A DNA stretch of 17,036 nt from CAWKEY01 sp963848675 (lineage in GTDB: Bacteria > Pseudomonadota > Gammaproteobacteria > Methylococcales > Methylomonadaceae). Within the stretch, counting starts at the first letter, position 1; each line of letters begins with the position of its first letter. The position numbers and the translations under genes are program-made. The stretch is taken from assembly GCA_963848675.1 (NCBI GenBank), contig CAWKEY010000034.1, positions 1 to 17,036 on the forward strand, read 5' to 3'. The notes below the pieces were generated by a model, which did not search any database, had not been told where the DNA came from, and saw only the letters and a program-made list of their open reading frames with translations. Positions 1 to 7,022 of this stretch are shown piece by piece.

Positions 1-862
1 GCATTTCAAACGGGTTTAGAATGCTGGCGAAGGTGAACTTCAGCGACAGTTGTTTATGCAGCCAGCGGGCAAGCTGGGTGCTGTGGCTCATCATTTGGGC
101 GTAGTTGTATTGCCTATAGGTCAAGGAGTCGATTTCTTGGGTAACAAGCGGGTGAAACTGCACCATCCATTTAGCGTCTGGCTCGTCGGTTAGTTTATTT
201 CGTGAAACCGCCGACAAGCCGGAGAAATAGGCGCTTTTGGCAAAACCATTGCTTTTCCCCTCCCCCCGGATTTCAATGATACTGCTGGCGAGAATTTGCA
301 GGCTTAAGACAATCTCTTGATAAGAGCGGGTATGGCCGCGTTTTTTCAATTCCTCGCGTAGTGTGTAAAGGGTAAACACCACGCCGCTGCGAAAGTTCGG
401 CTTATCGAAAAAGGCGTTTTGCTGATCGGCGGCAATCTTCCGCAAGGCATCTTCGATCAGTTCTTCATTGGCCGAAGGGTAATAATCTTTGCTGACGCCG
501 GATTTTTCATCAAAAATACGTGCGGCCTGAATGATGGTCTTCATGGCCGTGCCGCGATAGTTAAATTCGATCTGGTGTAAATCCAGAAAGCCCTTGGTCT
601 TTCTGATTTTGTCCATTTGCTGCCTTGAAACCGTATAGCGCGGTACGCTGTCCCATAGATCAAAGGTATTGGAAAGTCGGTCGCGTTCAACTTCACCGTT
701 GCATAGGAATGTCCGGAAAAGGTCGAGCTGCTGCCCTTCAAAATCACCCTGTTTCGGAGGGACGACAAGACGTTCTTTGTTCAAGTCTTTTGCTTGAATC
801 GCTTCGCCCCTTTCGCGCTGCGTCGGCGGGATTTTACTCGCCCCTTGTTTTCTTATATTCAT
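1..862 (-). CDS. Plasmid replication initiator protein, C-terminus cut by window edge
   Basis: This frame stays open from an ATG at 862 to the window edge, giving 287 residues with no stop. The start is supported by AGGAT five bases upstream and an in-frame TAG just before it. The protein contains stretches I recognise from plasmid RepA-type initiators: GQQLDLFRTFLCNGEVERD near residues 46-64, then DYYPSANEELIEDALRKIA, then SGVVFTLYTLREELKKRGH, and MMSHSTQLARWLHKQLSLK near the cut end. Such proteins bind origin DNA and recruit the host replisome. It lies downstream of parA and the RHH gene on the same strand, 76 bases after the RHH stop, so it may be co-transcribed with them or use its own promoter in the very AT-rich gap at 863-938, which holds the palindrome ACTATA-TAAA-TATAGT (900-915). 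The family call is from recalled sequence similarity. The exact incompatibility group is unknown. Confidence 0.85.
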   Translation of the reverse strand, partial: MNIRKQGASKIPPTQRERGEAIQAKDLNKERLVVPPKQGDFEGQQLDLFRTFLCNGEVERDRLSNTFDLWDSVPRYTVSRQQMDKIRKTKGFLDLHQIEFNYRGTAMKTIIQAARIFDEKSGVSKDYYPSANEELIEDALRKIAADQQNAFFDKPNFRSGVVFTLYTLREELKKRGHTRSYQEIVLSLQILASSIIEIRGEGKSNGFAKSAYFSGLSAVSRNKLTDEPDAKWMVQFHPLVTQEIDSLTYRQYNYAQMMSHSTQLARWLHKQLSLKFTFASILNPFEM

Positions 863-938
863 ATAATCCTATCGCTATATATTTATAAAAAAATTAAATA
901 CTATATAAATATAGTGATATACAAATATATTCATTGCA

Positions 939-1253
939 TCATTCGCCGCCGGTGCGGTCGAAATAGGCGGTTTGTGGCACATTGTATTTAGCGAAAAGGT
1001 CATTCAGGGCTTCGGCCAGAAGATCGTTCAGCTTTTTGCCATCGTTGCGCGGATCGGCTTGCAGTTGAGCGAGTGAGCGCCGAACGATGCGGGGGAAGTG
1101 CGCCCCTATCAAGACGGTGGATTTTGAATCGACGGCTTCACGCACTTTTTTAGTCTTTTCTGGTTTGGTGGCCGCTGTTTCTTGAATAACCGGCTGCGCG
1201 GTTCCGGCCAGTTCTTTGAGTTGGGCCGCGCCTTTTTTAAGTGTGTTTGCCAT
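939..1253 (-). CDS. Small ribbon-helix-helix partition partner of ParA
   Basis: A 104-residue protein with a basic, alanine- and lysine-rich N-terminus (residues 1-42) and a C-terminal half that looks like a ribbon-helix-helix DNA-binding domain: STVLIGAHFPRIVRRSLAQL, then KKLNDLLAEALNDLFAKYN. The strand plus two-helix pattern fits small centromere-binding proteins that pair with short ParA ATPases, with the disordered N-terminus stimulating the ATPase. Its ATG follows the parA stop after a single base (TAA-A-ATG), so the two are translationally linked. It probably binds the inverted repeats upstream of parA and represses the operon. The role is inferred from position and fold, and the DNA target has not been shown. 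Confidence 0.8.
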   Translation of the reverse strand: MANTLKKGAAQLKELAGTAQPVIQETAATKPEKTKKVREAVDSKSTVLIGAHFPRIVRRSLAQLQADPRNDGKKLNDLLAEALNDLFAKYNVPQTAYFDRTGGE

Positions 1254-1254
1254 T

Positions 1255-1890
1255 TTATATAGCCCTATCGTTATCTAGTATTTTATAAATATAGTCGTAT
1301 AGGGCTTTAAGTTCAAGCGTTGCTTTATGCTTGGGTTCAAGCTCTGATGGGGTTTGGCCGACATTCATGCTGTCGCCGTAAATGCTACGGTGGTAAAGGA
1401 CAATGGGCGCAACATCTAATCCTTCGTCGCGGACAAGTTCGGCGGTGTCTTCGTGGCGGGTCCCTTGTACCGGGGCGGCATTAATAACGATCAACGAACG
1501 CGGATTATTGGCTTGCTGCAAAAGCCGTTTGATATTGGGCAAAGTCTCAATATCAAACATCTGGGGGCGAATTGGCACAATCGCCAGATCGGCATGAAGA
1601 GCGGCCTCAATGCTGGCTTCGGCGGATTTGCCGGGGGTGTCGATAATGACAAAATCGAATCCTTGCTCCGGTGTTGCCTGTAAAACATGCTTAAGGCGAG
1701 CGGGCATACAGGAAAGCACTTGCGGATTGTCGCCAGTGCGGCGGTCGCCCCAATTTGCGGCGGTGGTTTGCTGGTCAAGATCGATGACAAGAACCTTGAA
1801 CCCATGTTCCTTGGCAAGGACAGCAAGTGAAAGGGCGAGGGTGGTTTTACCATTGCCGCCTTTTTGCCCGATGATAGCGAGTTTTTTCAT
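1255..1890 (-). CDS. parA: ParA-family partition ATPase (short, type Ib-like)
   Basis: A 211-residue protein with the deviant Walker A motif GQKGGNGKTT at residues 8-17 (signature lysine K10, P-loop lysine K15), VLVIDLDQQ near 34-42 and FDFVIIDTPG near 79-88. It has no N-terminal helix-turn-helix extension, as expected of the short ParA class whose small partner does the DNA binding and repression. ParA dimers bind nucleoid DNA with ATP and move or position plasmid copies. It is first in a minus-strand operon with the RHH gene and probably rep. Directly upstream lie a putative sigma70 promoter and a long inverted repeat (1896-1977). An 8-bp inverted repeat, AGCCCTAT/ATAGGGCT (1261-1268, 1299-1306), inside the 3' end of the gene echoes the upstream hairpin motif. 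Confidence 0.93.
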   Translation of the reverse strand: MKKLAIIGQKGGNGKTTLALSLAVLAKEHGFKVLVIDLDQQTTAANWGDRRTGDNPQVLSCMPARLKHVLQATPEQGFDFVIIDTPGKSAEASIEAALHADLAIVPIRPQMFDIETLPNIKRLLQQANNPRSLIVINAAPVQGTRHEDTAELVRDEGLDVAPIVLYHRSIYGDSMNVGQTPSELEPKHKATLELKALYDYIYKILDNDRAI

Positions 1891-1895
1891 TACAT

Positions 1896-1977
1896 ATATT
1901 CCTATAGCCCTATATTTTTATAGGGCGAGATGACTATAAACAGATACTAATTTATAGCTATAGGAATATAGTGTCAA
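1896..1977 (-). promoter_or_regulatory. parA promoter with nested operator/centromere-like inverted repeats
   Basis: A perfect 13-bp inverted repeat lies at 1896-1908 and 1957-1969 (ATATTCCTATAGC / GCTATAGGAATAT). Inside it is a perfect 8-bp hairpin, GCCCTATA-TTTT-TATAGGGC (1907-1926). Reading toward parA on the minus strand, TTGACA (1977-1972) and TATAAA (1956-1951) resemble -35 and -10 boxes with a short 15-base spacer, and the right arm of the repeat fills that spacer almost exactly. A protein bound there would block RNA polymerase. The site probably serves as operator, centromere or both for the ParA/RHH pair. The repeats are seen directly; the function is inferred. Confidence 0.65.
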
Positions 1978-2062
1978 GTTAAGGGGTGCCGGAAGATGAG
2001 GGATTTGATTTGTCGGATGTTGGCAACCTTCATAATGACAAAGAACTATAACAATTAATTAA

Positions 2063-2074
2063 TATAGGAATATA
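2063..2074 (+). repeat. Third copy of the TATAGGAATATA motif
   Basis: TATAGGAATATA occurs here, at 1959-1970, and as its reverse complement at 1895-1906. The rest of the gap between parA and the Fic gene (1978-2195) is AT-rich. It also holds a 7-bp inverted repeat, GTGTGCA/TGCACAC (2154-2160, 2190-2196), at the 3' end of the Fic gene, with no T-tract, so it is a poor terminator candidate. No gene is supported in this gap. Confidence 0.55.
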
Positions 2075-2195
2075 TTCATATATCCTGAGATACAGGTTGA
2101 ACCTTGCTGTATGGGGCTGTAAGCTGAAAACCCAGTAATTTTGACGGTTTGGTGTGTGCATCGTTGACGTGGCGGAAATTGCAGCCATGTGCACA

Positions 2196-3302
2196 CTACC
2201 CCATATAGGGTGTAAATTCATTGCTATCTTCAGTTAGCAGTTGAACCAATTTTGGGTGTACAAATAACTTTTCTTTTCCTGCCCGAATTTCATGCAGGAC
2301 GCCAATATCTGACAACTGCTTGAGATAGGTGGACGCAGTTTGTCGTTTAGCGATATTTTCGTCCACCAAATTCTGTATACGGCTATAAGGCTGCTCAAAA
2401 ATTACGCGTATCAACTCGTAACTATATATTTGCGGCAGTTGATAGCGTACATATTCCGTTGTTTGTTCAATCAAATTGCGAACCGCCAAAATTTTATGCG
2501 TAGTCCAGGTAGCGGTGTTTTCGACGGCCTTAAGCATATAGATAATCCAGTCTTCCCAATGCTGATCCCTGGTGACGCCCAGTAACAGGCGGTAGTAGTC
2601 CGGTTTATTGTGAACAATATATCGGCTTAAATACAGAATGGGCAAACTGAGCAATCCCTGTTCAATCAGGAACAGAATATTGAGCACACGCCCGGTACGA
2701 CCATTACCATCAGTAAAGGGATGGATGGCTTCAAATTGATAATGGCTAATAGCCATTTTTATCAAGGGATCGATGTTGTCATCCGCATGCAAAAATGCTT
2801 CCCAGTTTGCCAGCAGTGTGCGGATAACCTGTTCACCTACTGGCGGTGTGTAGATGATTTCTCTGCTTGACGGATTACTGAGCGTCGTTCCCGGTACTTT
2901 ACGGATGTCCATTTGTACCGATTTAATCGTGCTGCAAATTTCCAACGCAGTATTCGTGCATAAGGGTTTGCGCACCAATTCTGTAAATCCCTGATAAAGA
3001 GCGGTTCGATAACGTAAAGCCTCTTTTGTCATCGAATCGGCCTGACTATCTTCTTGTGCGTAGCGGAAGAGCTTGTCTGTCGTGGTAACAATGTTCTCAA
3101 TTTCGGAACTGCCTTGCGCTTCCAGCAAAGGTAATAAATTAATCAACAGCCCCTGATTGGGGAGCAATTCACCGGCTTGCTTTAGTTCGGCCAGTGCGGC
3201 TCTAGCGGGAATACACGCCTTTAGAACACCTTTGCTTTCAAAATCTGATACGGGTGGTAAGAGCGGTAAATGGTTATAAGCTTGATCAGGCAGCCATATC
3301 AT
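2196..3302 (-). CDS. Class II Fic-domain protein (AMP-transferase family)
   Basis: A 368-residue protein with the complete Fic active-site motif HPFTDGNGRTGR at residues 194-205. His194 would be the catalytic base and the GNGR loop would bind the nucleotide phosphates. An N-terminal inhibitory helix motif, SSEIEN (65-70, pattern S-x-x-x-E-N), marks it as a class II Fic protein, kept off by its own N-terminus. The C-terminal part (about 285-355) looks like a winged-helix DNA-binding or dimerisation domain, giving the same architecture and length as the Shewanella SoFic protein (372 residues). Fic enzymes usually add AMP to hydroxyl side chains of target proteins, and the target here is unknown. 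ATTAAGGATTATTAAAC before the ATG supplies a modest ribosome site. It stands alone on the minus strand, next to the plasmid partition genes. Confidence 0.9.
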   Translation of the reverse strand: MIWLPDQAYNHLPLLPPVSDFESKGVLKACIPARAALAELKQAGELLPNQGLLINLLPLLEAQGSSEIENIVTTTDKLFRYAQEDSQADSMTKEALRYRTALYQGFTELVRKPLCTNTALEICSTIKSVQMDIRKVPGTTLSNPSSREIIYTPPVGEQVIRTLLANWEAFLHADDNIDPLIKMAISHYQFEAIHPFTDGNGRTGRVLNILFLIEQGLLSLPILYLSRYIVHNKPDYYRLLLGVTRDQHWEDWIIYMLKAVENTATWTTHKILAVRNLIEQTTEYVRYQLPQIYSYELIRVIFEQPYSRIQNLVDENIAKRQTASTYLKQLSDIGVLHEIRAGKEKLFVHPKLVQLLTEDSNEFTPYMG

Positions 3303-3319
3303 GTTTAATAATCCTTAAT

Positions 3320-3380
3320 ATTTCGACACATCATTAAGATACGTTGATACGGTAAACATGTAAAGGAAACGTGTCGAAAT
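3320..3380. repeat. 10-bp perfect inverted repeat upstream of the Fic gene
   Basis: ATTTCGACAC (3320-3329) and GTGTCGAAAT (3371-3380) are exact reverse complements, 41 bases apart. The left arm begins 18 bases upstream of the Fic start codon. The pair could be an operator for the Fic gene, whose winged-helix domain might bind it, or the edge of an inserted segment. Nothing else recognisable lies in 3303-3467. Confidence 0.45.
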
Positions 3381-3467
3381 AACCGGCTATTTTCATCACG
3401 TCTTTTTTGGATAGCTCAATTGCGCGGTGAAGATCGGCAACCGCCGTTCGGCTTTTTTCTGTTATGC

Positions 3468-3503
3468 TTTTAGTTCCGATAACATCGATTCCCGGAACTA
3501 AAA
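3468..3503. repeat. 10-bp inverted repeat upstream of the recombinase gene; candidate recombination or operator site
   Basis: TTTTAGTTCC (3468-3477) and GGAACTAAAA (3494-3503) are perfect inverted arms around a 16-base spacer, ending 10 bases before the recombinase ATG. Tyrosine recombinases commonly bind such paired arms around a central crossover region, though spacers are usually 6-8 bases, so an operator or a promoter-embedded site is equally possible. Confidence 0.45.
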
Positions 3504-3513
3504 ACCACCGAAA

Positions 3514-4470
3514 ATGAACGACCTGATTCCGCACCCAAACACCGACCTGGAACGACTCAAACTGGCCGAAGCCGCCCAGCACTACATCGACCAGAGTTTG
3601 AGCTTTGCCACCCGCAAAGCCTATGCCAGCGATGTCAGAATCTTTAGCGCCTGGTGCGCCGCTCACGCGCGGGCCTCATTGCCGGCGGCCCCGGAAACCG
3701 TGGCGCTGTTCCTGGCCGACCAGGCGCAGGCCGGTGTGGCCGCCTCGACGCTGACCCGGCGGCTCGCCGCCATCAAGTGCGCCCACGAAGCCCAAGGCCA
3801 CGCGACACCGACCGCACATAAAGGCGTGACGGCGGCGCTGAAAGGCATCCGCCGGGCGAAAGGCACGGCCCCGACCAAGAAAAAAGCCGCCACCGCCGAC
3901 ATCGTCAAGGAAATGGTGCGCCACTGTCCGCACACCTTGACAGGCAAACGCGACCGGGCGCTATTACTGCTGGGTTTTGCCGGGGCCTTCCGCCGTGCCG
4001 AGCTGGTGGCGCTGACCGTCGCCGACCTGGCGTTCGTGGACGATGGCCTGCGGGTGACGATTCGAAAATCCAAGACCGACCAGGAGGGCGCCGGGCAGGT
4101 GATCGCCATCCCGCACGGCAGTCTGCTGTTCTGCCCGGTGACGGCGCTGAAAGCCTGGCTGGCCGTGGCCGGCATCGAGGCGGGGGCAGTGTTCCGGGCG
4201 GTGGGGAAGGGCAGCCGGGTCGGACCAGCGGCCTTATCCGATAAGAGCGTGGCGAACCGGGTGAAATACTATGCCGGTCAGGTGGGCCTAGAGGCCGCCG
4301 ACTTCGCCGCGCACAGTTTACGGGCCGGGTTCGTCACCAGCGCCGCCGAAGCCGGGGCCTCGATCTTCAAGATGGCCGAGGTCAGCCGCCACCGCTCCAC
4401 CGATGTGCTGGCCGGTTATGTGCGTTCGGCCAATCTGTTCAAGGATCATGCCGGAGCGGATTTGCTGTGA
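3514..4470 (+). CDS. Tyrosine recombinase / integrase
   Basis: A 318-residue protein with an N-terminal SAM-like core-binding domain (about 15-110) and a C-terminal catalytic domain. Visible catalytic residues are Arg160 in AFRRAEL, a beta-strand Lys187 in RKSKTDQEG, His267 and Arg270 in HSLR, His293 in SRHRS, and the nucleophile Tyr302 in VLAGYVR, so all six expected positions are present. It would cut and rejoin DNA through a 3'-phosphotyrosine. It lacks the extra patch that marks integron integrases. The gene is clearly more GC-rich than the Fic and partition genes to its left, suggesting separate acquisition. No good ribosome site precedes the ATG. It could be the integrase of a small mobile unit that includes the fitAB pair, or a plasmid dimer resolvase. 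Confidence 0.9.
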   Translation: MNDLIPHPNTDLERLKLAEAAQHYIDQSLSFATRKAYASDVRIFSAWCAAHARASLPAAPETVALFLADQAQAGVAASTLTRRLAAIKCAHEAQGHATPTAHKGVTAALKGIRRAKGTAPTKKKAATADIVKEMVRHCPHTLTGKRDRALLLLGFAGAFRRAELVALTVADLAFVDDGLRVTIRKSKTDQEGAGQVIAIPHGSLLFCPVTALKAWLAVAGIEAGAVFRAVGKGSRVGPAALSDKSVANRVKYYAGQVGLEAADFAAHSLRAGFVTSAAEAGASIFKMAEVSRHRSTDVLAGYVRSANLFKDHAGADLL

Positions 4471-4477
4471 TGAGTAC

Positions 4478-4507
4478 TTGCCGAAGTGCATTCTAAACTA
4501 TAGAATG
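4478..4507 (+). promoter_or_regulatory. Promoter/operator candidate for the FitAB-like pair
   Basis: CATTCTA (4489-4495) and TAGAATG (4501-4507) form a perfect 7-bp inverted repeat with a 5-base spacer, between the recombinase stop and the antitoxin start. TTGCCG (4478-4483) and TATAGA (4499-4504) are possible -35 and -10 boxes with a short 15-base spacer, so a bound antitoxin would cover the -10. This fits the usual autoregulation of such pairs but is inference. Confidence 0.45.
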
Positions 4508-4540
4508 AATGCATTGAGTGTTTTTATATACGGTGATTCT

Positions 4541-4795
4541 ATGGCCATGCTGACAGTACGTAATCTGCCCGACGATGTGCACCGCGCATTACGCGTGCGG
4601 GCCGCCCAACATGGGCACAGCACCGAAGCCGAGGTCCGGGAAATACTGGCAATGGCGGTCAAACCAGAGGCGCGTGTGCGTGTGGGTGATGCGCTGGCGG
4701 CATTGGGCCGCAAGATCGGTCTGACCCACGCAGATTTCGAGGTCTTTGATCGGGTAAAAGACCAGACGCCGGCCGAACCGCTGAGGTTTGAATGA
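4541..4795 (+). CDS. fitA: FitA/VapB-type ribbon-helix-helix antitoxin
   Basis: An 84-residue protein beginning MAMLTVRNLPDDVHRALRVR, the typical FitA strand and first helix, followed by STEAEVREILAMAV as the second helix. The C-terminal part (45-84) would wrap around the toxin. I chose the ATG at 4541 because GGTGA lies seven bases upstream and the family starts here; the same frame is open further upstream but those residues do not look like the family. Its stop overlaps the toxin start as ATGA (4792-4795), a classic coupled toxin-antitoxin layout. It should neutralise the PIN toxin and repress the operon at the palindrome 4489-4507. Confidence 0.88.
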   Translation: MAMLTVRNLPDDVHRALRVRAAQHGHSTEAEVREILAMAVKPEARVRVGDALAALGRKIGLTHADFEVFDRVKDQTPAEPLRFE

Positions 4796-5208
4796 TTGTC
4801 CTCGATACCAACGTCGTTTCCGAGGCGATGAAGCCCGAGCCGCACCCGGCCGTACTGGCTTGGCTGAACGAACAAGTCTCGGAAACGCTGTATTTGTCTA
4901 GCGTCACGCTGGCCGAACTGCTGTTCGGCATCGCAGCGCTTCCAGTTGGTAAGCGAAAGGACATGCTGGCACAGGCCCTTGACGGTCTGATGGGATTGTT
5001 CAGGGATCGGGTGCTGCCGTTCGATACCGATGCAGCACGACGCTATGCCGAGCTGGCCGTGATGGCCAAGACGAGCGGACGAGGATTTCCAACACCTGAC
5101 GGCTATATCGCCGCGATTGCCGCTTCGCGAAGTTTTATGGTGGCGTCACGCGACACGGCGCCCTATCATGCGGCCCATGTACCCGTCGTTAATCCGTGGG
5201 AAACATAG
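4792..5208 (+). CDS. fitB: FitB/VapC-type PIN-domain ribonuclease toxin
   Basis: A 138-residue PIN protein with the expected acidic metal site: Asp5 in MIVLDTNVVSE, Glu42 in TLAELLFGI, Asp103 in FPTPDGYIAAIA and Asp121 in VASRDTAPY. The TLAELLFGI segment is typical of the FitB branch. PIN toxins cleave RNA with divalent metal ions when the antitoxin is degraded. It overlaps the antitoxin by four bases. No terminator hairpin was found after the stop. The pair shares the high GC of the recombinase gene upstream and may have moved with it. Confidence 0.9.
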   Translation: MIVLDTNVVSEAMKPEPHPAVLAWLNEQVSETLYLSSVTLAELLFGIAALPVGKRKDMLAQALDGLMGLFRDRVLPFDTDAARRYAELAVMAKTSGRGFPTPDGYIAAIAASRSFMVASRDTAPYHAAHVPVVNPWET

Positions 5209-5395
5209 CGAGATCTAAGCGGCAGCTGGCGACACAACGGTTGATTTCATCCCTTAAGTCAGTTGCTGTCCATTATGCCTAGATTCTCTGACGGAATTTT
5301 CTGGGGTTCCAGCTTACAACCTCAATCTCGATAGCTGACGGTAAATTGACGAAACTAACGTCGCTGCCCGACCCATTCCTGTCTGTCACGTTTCT

Positions 5396-5488
5396 CCAAA
5401 CCGGCCAGTCAGTCAATCCAGACTCTGCGAACTAGAGGCCTACAAAGCAGTCACTGGCGACCTCACCCAACCGGCCAAAAGCGGACCG
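5396..5488 (+). repeat. Partial copy of the dispersed repeat (middle segment)
   Basis: This segment aligns by eye over about 93 bases with the reverse complement of 11846-11939: shared blocks are CCAAACCGGCCAGTC, GTCAATC/T, TGCGAACT, CTACAAAGC and GGCGACCTCACCCAA. Neither the 5' part nor the 3' part of the full repeat is recognisable next to it. The rest of the gap from the fitB stop to the insertion sequence (5209-5690) shows no supported gene. Confidence 0.7.
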
Positions 5489-5690
5489 CTGCGTTGCAGC
5501 GTGAAGGACAGCACTTGAACCGATACCCGCCTGCCAGTTTGGTTATGACCCCGACTTTTGCGACTTTACTTTTATTTGACACCCGACTGATAATGAAGTA
5601 AGAAGCATATTCTTGCAGTGTAGATGCCTGCGCCACCAAGCAATTGGGCTCTTCCAAATGCACTTGCTAAAACGATATACATCTGTCTAA

Positions 5691-5720
5691 GTGGGTGTAA
5701 ATAAATAACTGTCCGCTTTC
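5691..5720 (+). repeat. Left terminal inverted repeat of the insertion sequence
   Basis: Matches the right end at 25 of 30 positions in inverted orientation. The last two bases overlap the transposase stop codon region at 5719-5721. Confidence 0.8.
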
Positions 5721-6947
5721 ATTTCCTTGATAGTTGAGATTTGATGGCATAGTTCCAGTCCTTGCCATGAAACCTAGCAGGCAAGAGGTTGACTCTCTCC
5801 ATGTCTTTATCACTCACCTTGATCCCAGTTGGGTAGGTATTTTCATCCAACTCAGCTCGAATCGTAAGTCCGGTATCCGTAGTCGTGTGACCAATTAAAT
5901 TCACAATTACTTCGTGACTGATCAACGGACGCCCTCGCCAATTCTCAGTGATATGACAAAACATCCGATGTTCTATCTTGTTCCATTTACTGGTGCCTGG
6001 CGGAAAATGACGCACATAGATGACTAGACCAGTCTCATCAGCAAACTTTTGCAATTCCACTTTCCATAACCGATTGCGGCTGGCATTACTGCCACCGCCA
6101 TCCGCAGTGATCAGCAGAGCGTGCGCTTGGGGATAGCACTCTTTGCCCATATGTTCCCACCAGCGACGGATAGATTCGACAGCAAATTGGGCTGTGTCAT
6201 GATCAATTCCGTACACTGACCCAACCTTGATTGTGCGTGGGATCATGCAGGGCAAACCTTGCCCAACTGAGGGTCGGGGAAATCATGAATTCTAACTTGC
6301 TCCGGCTGTCCCTGCGGACGGTACTCGCGCCCTGGATTAGCAAAATTCCCTACTGATTCTTTCTTTCTAGCATCGACCGAGATCACTGGTTGCCCAGCAT
6401 GCTGAAATATCTTCACGCAACGGTTGATATAACGAAACTGGTTATTTCGATCCGGGTGTGATGCCTGCCTCGAGGGTCTTAAGTGTACCTTGTAAGCTAT
6501 AGTCCATATCCGCCAAAAGTCGTGCAACTCGCGTCTATGGCTCACCGCGTGTCCTTGCTCAGCAAGGGCCTTAGCCAGCTTCCGCGTGCTCTTGCAAGTC
6601 CATCGTAGCGGTGACATCGGAGCGCCCCGCGTGTTGGGATCGACCAGCGCTTCCAATGCCGTGACCAAATCAGGGTCAATAACCGGTAGTGACTTGCGAC
6701 CGCCTCCAGGGTGCCGAACCCACCGTTTATCATGACCTGTTGTAGGTCGAACTTGACGCATCTCCTCGCACCCTCGACGGATAGTGCGTTCACCTAAACC
6801 CGTTGCCTGCGCCACAGCTTTAATTCCACCATGCCCCAATTCGAGTGCTTCATTCGCTGCCCAACAACGACGCCCCCTCTCATCTAACTCAGGTTCTAGG
6901 CGGTTGAATTTCCTCTTTATGCCATCTATAACTGCGATATCAATCAT
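5719..6947 (-). pseudogene. ISAzo13-family transposase, multiply frameshifted
   Basis: Two overlapping frames encode the halves of one DDE transposase: 6947-6243 (N-terminal 234 residues) and 6255-5719 (C-terminal 178 residues). Family landmarks are GLGERTIRRG, WVRHPGGGRKS, SHPDRNNQFRYINR, QPVISVDARKKE, GREYRPQGQPEQVRIHDFPD, then LLITADGGGSN, VRHFPPGTSKWNKIEHRMF and PTGIKVSD. Reading other frames shows at least four shifts: near 6530-6535 and 6458-6465, between which an out-of-frame stretch restores VARLLADMDYSLQG; near 6243-6255, where a short deletion is likely; and near 6211-6214, between which DPTHNQGWVS appears in the third frame. The shifts within each pair nearly compensate each other, but the frame still meets a stop after VCPA. 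Transposition activity is very unlikely unless frameshifting is programmed. Confidence 0.88.
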
Positions 6948-6970
6948 TCCACCATTATATCGAAACGATC

Positions 6971-7000
6971 CAAAACGGTCAGTTATTCATTTACACCTAC
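6971..7000 (-). repeat. Right terminal inverted repeat of the insertion sequence
   Basis: Reading inward on the minus strand it begins GTAGGTGTAAATGAATAACT and mirrors 5691-5720. TAA follows at 7001-7003. Confidence 0.8.
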
Positions 7001-7022
7001 TAAGCACAAGGGGGGGTACTTT

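Larger units (their letters stand above)
5691..7000 (-). mobile_element. ISAzo13-like insertion sequence, decayed
   Basis: The element has terminal inverted repeats of about 30 bp: left 5691-5720 begins GTGGGTGTAAATAAATAACT and right, read inward from 7000, begins GTAGGTGTAAATGAATAACT. I count 25 of 30 matches. TAA flanks both ends (5688-5690 and 7001-7003), consistent with a 3-bp target duplication. It encloses one broken transposase gene on the minus strand. The right end is 22 bases from the start codon of the SBP56-like gene. The ends are well preserved while the gene has several frameshifts. Confidence 0.85.

Noticed and set aside
2154..2196. Terminator of the Fic gene
   Set aside because: The GTGTGCA/TGCACAC arms are 29 bases apart and have no T-run.
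3334..3666. Open frame of 110 residues on the minus strand
   Set aside because: Most of it lies antisense to the start of the recombinase gene and over two inverted repeats; it resembles no family.
3514..4470. Integron integrase acting on the attC-like site
   Set aside because: The protein lacks the IntI-specific insertion and lies over 6 kb away; it looks like a general tyrosine recombinase.
4403..4540. Longer N-terminus for the FitA-like antitoxin
   Set aside because: The extra residues lie over the recombinase end and the promoter palindrome, and the family start with a ribosome site is at 4541.
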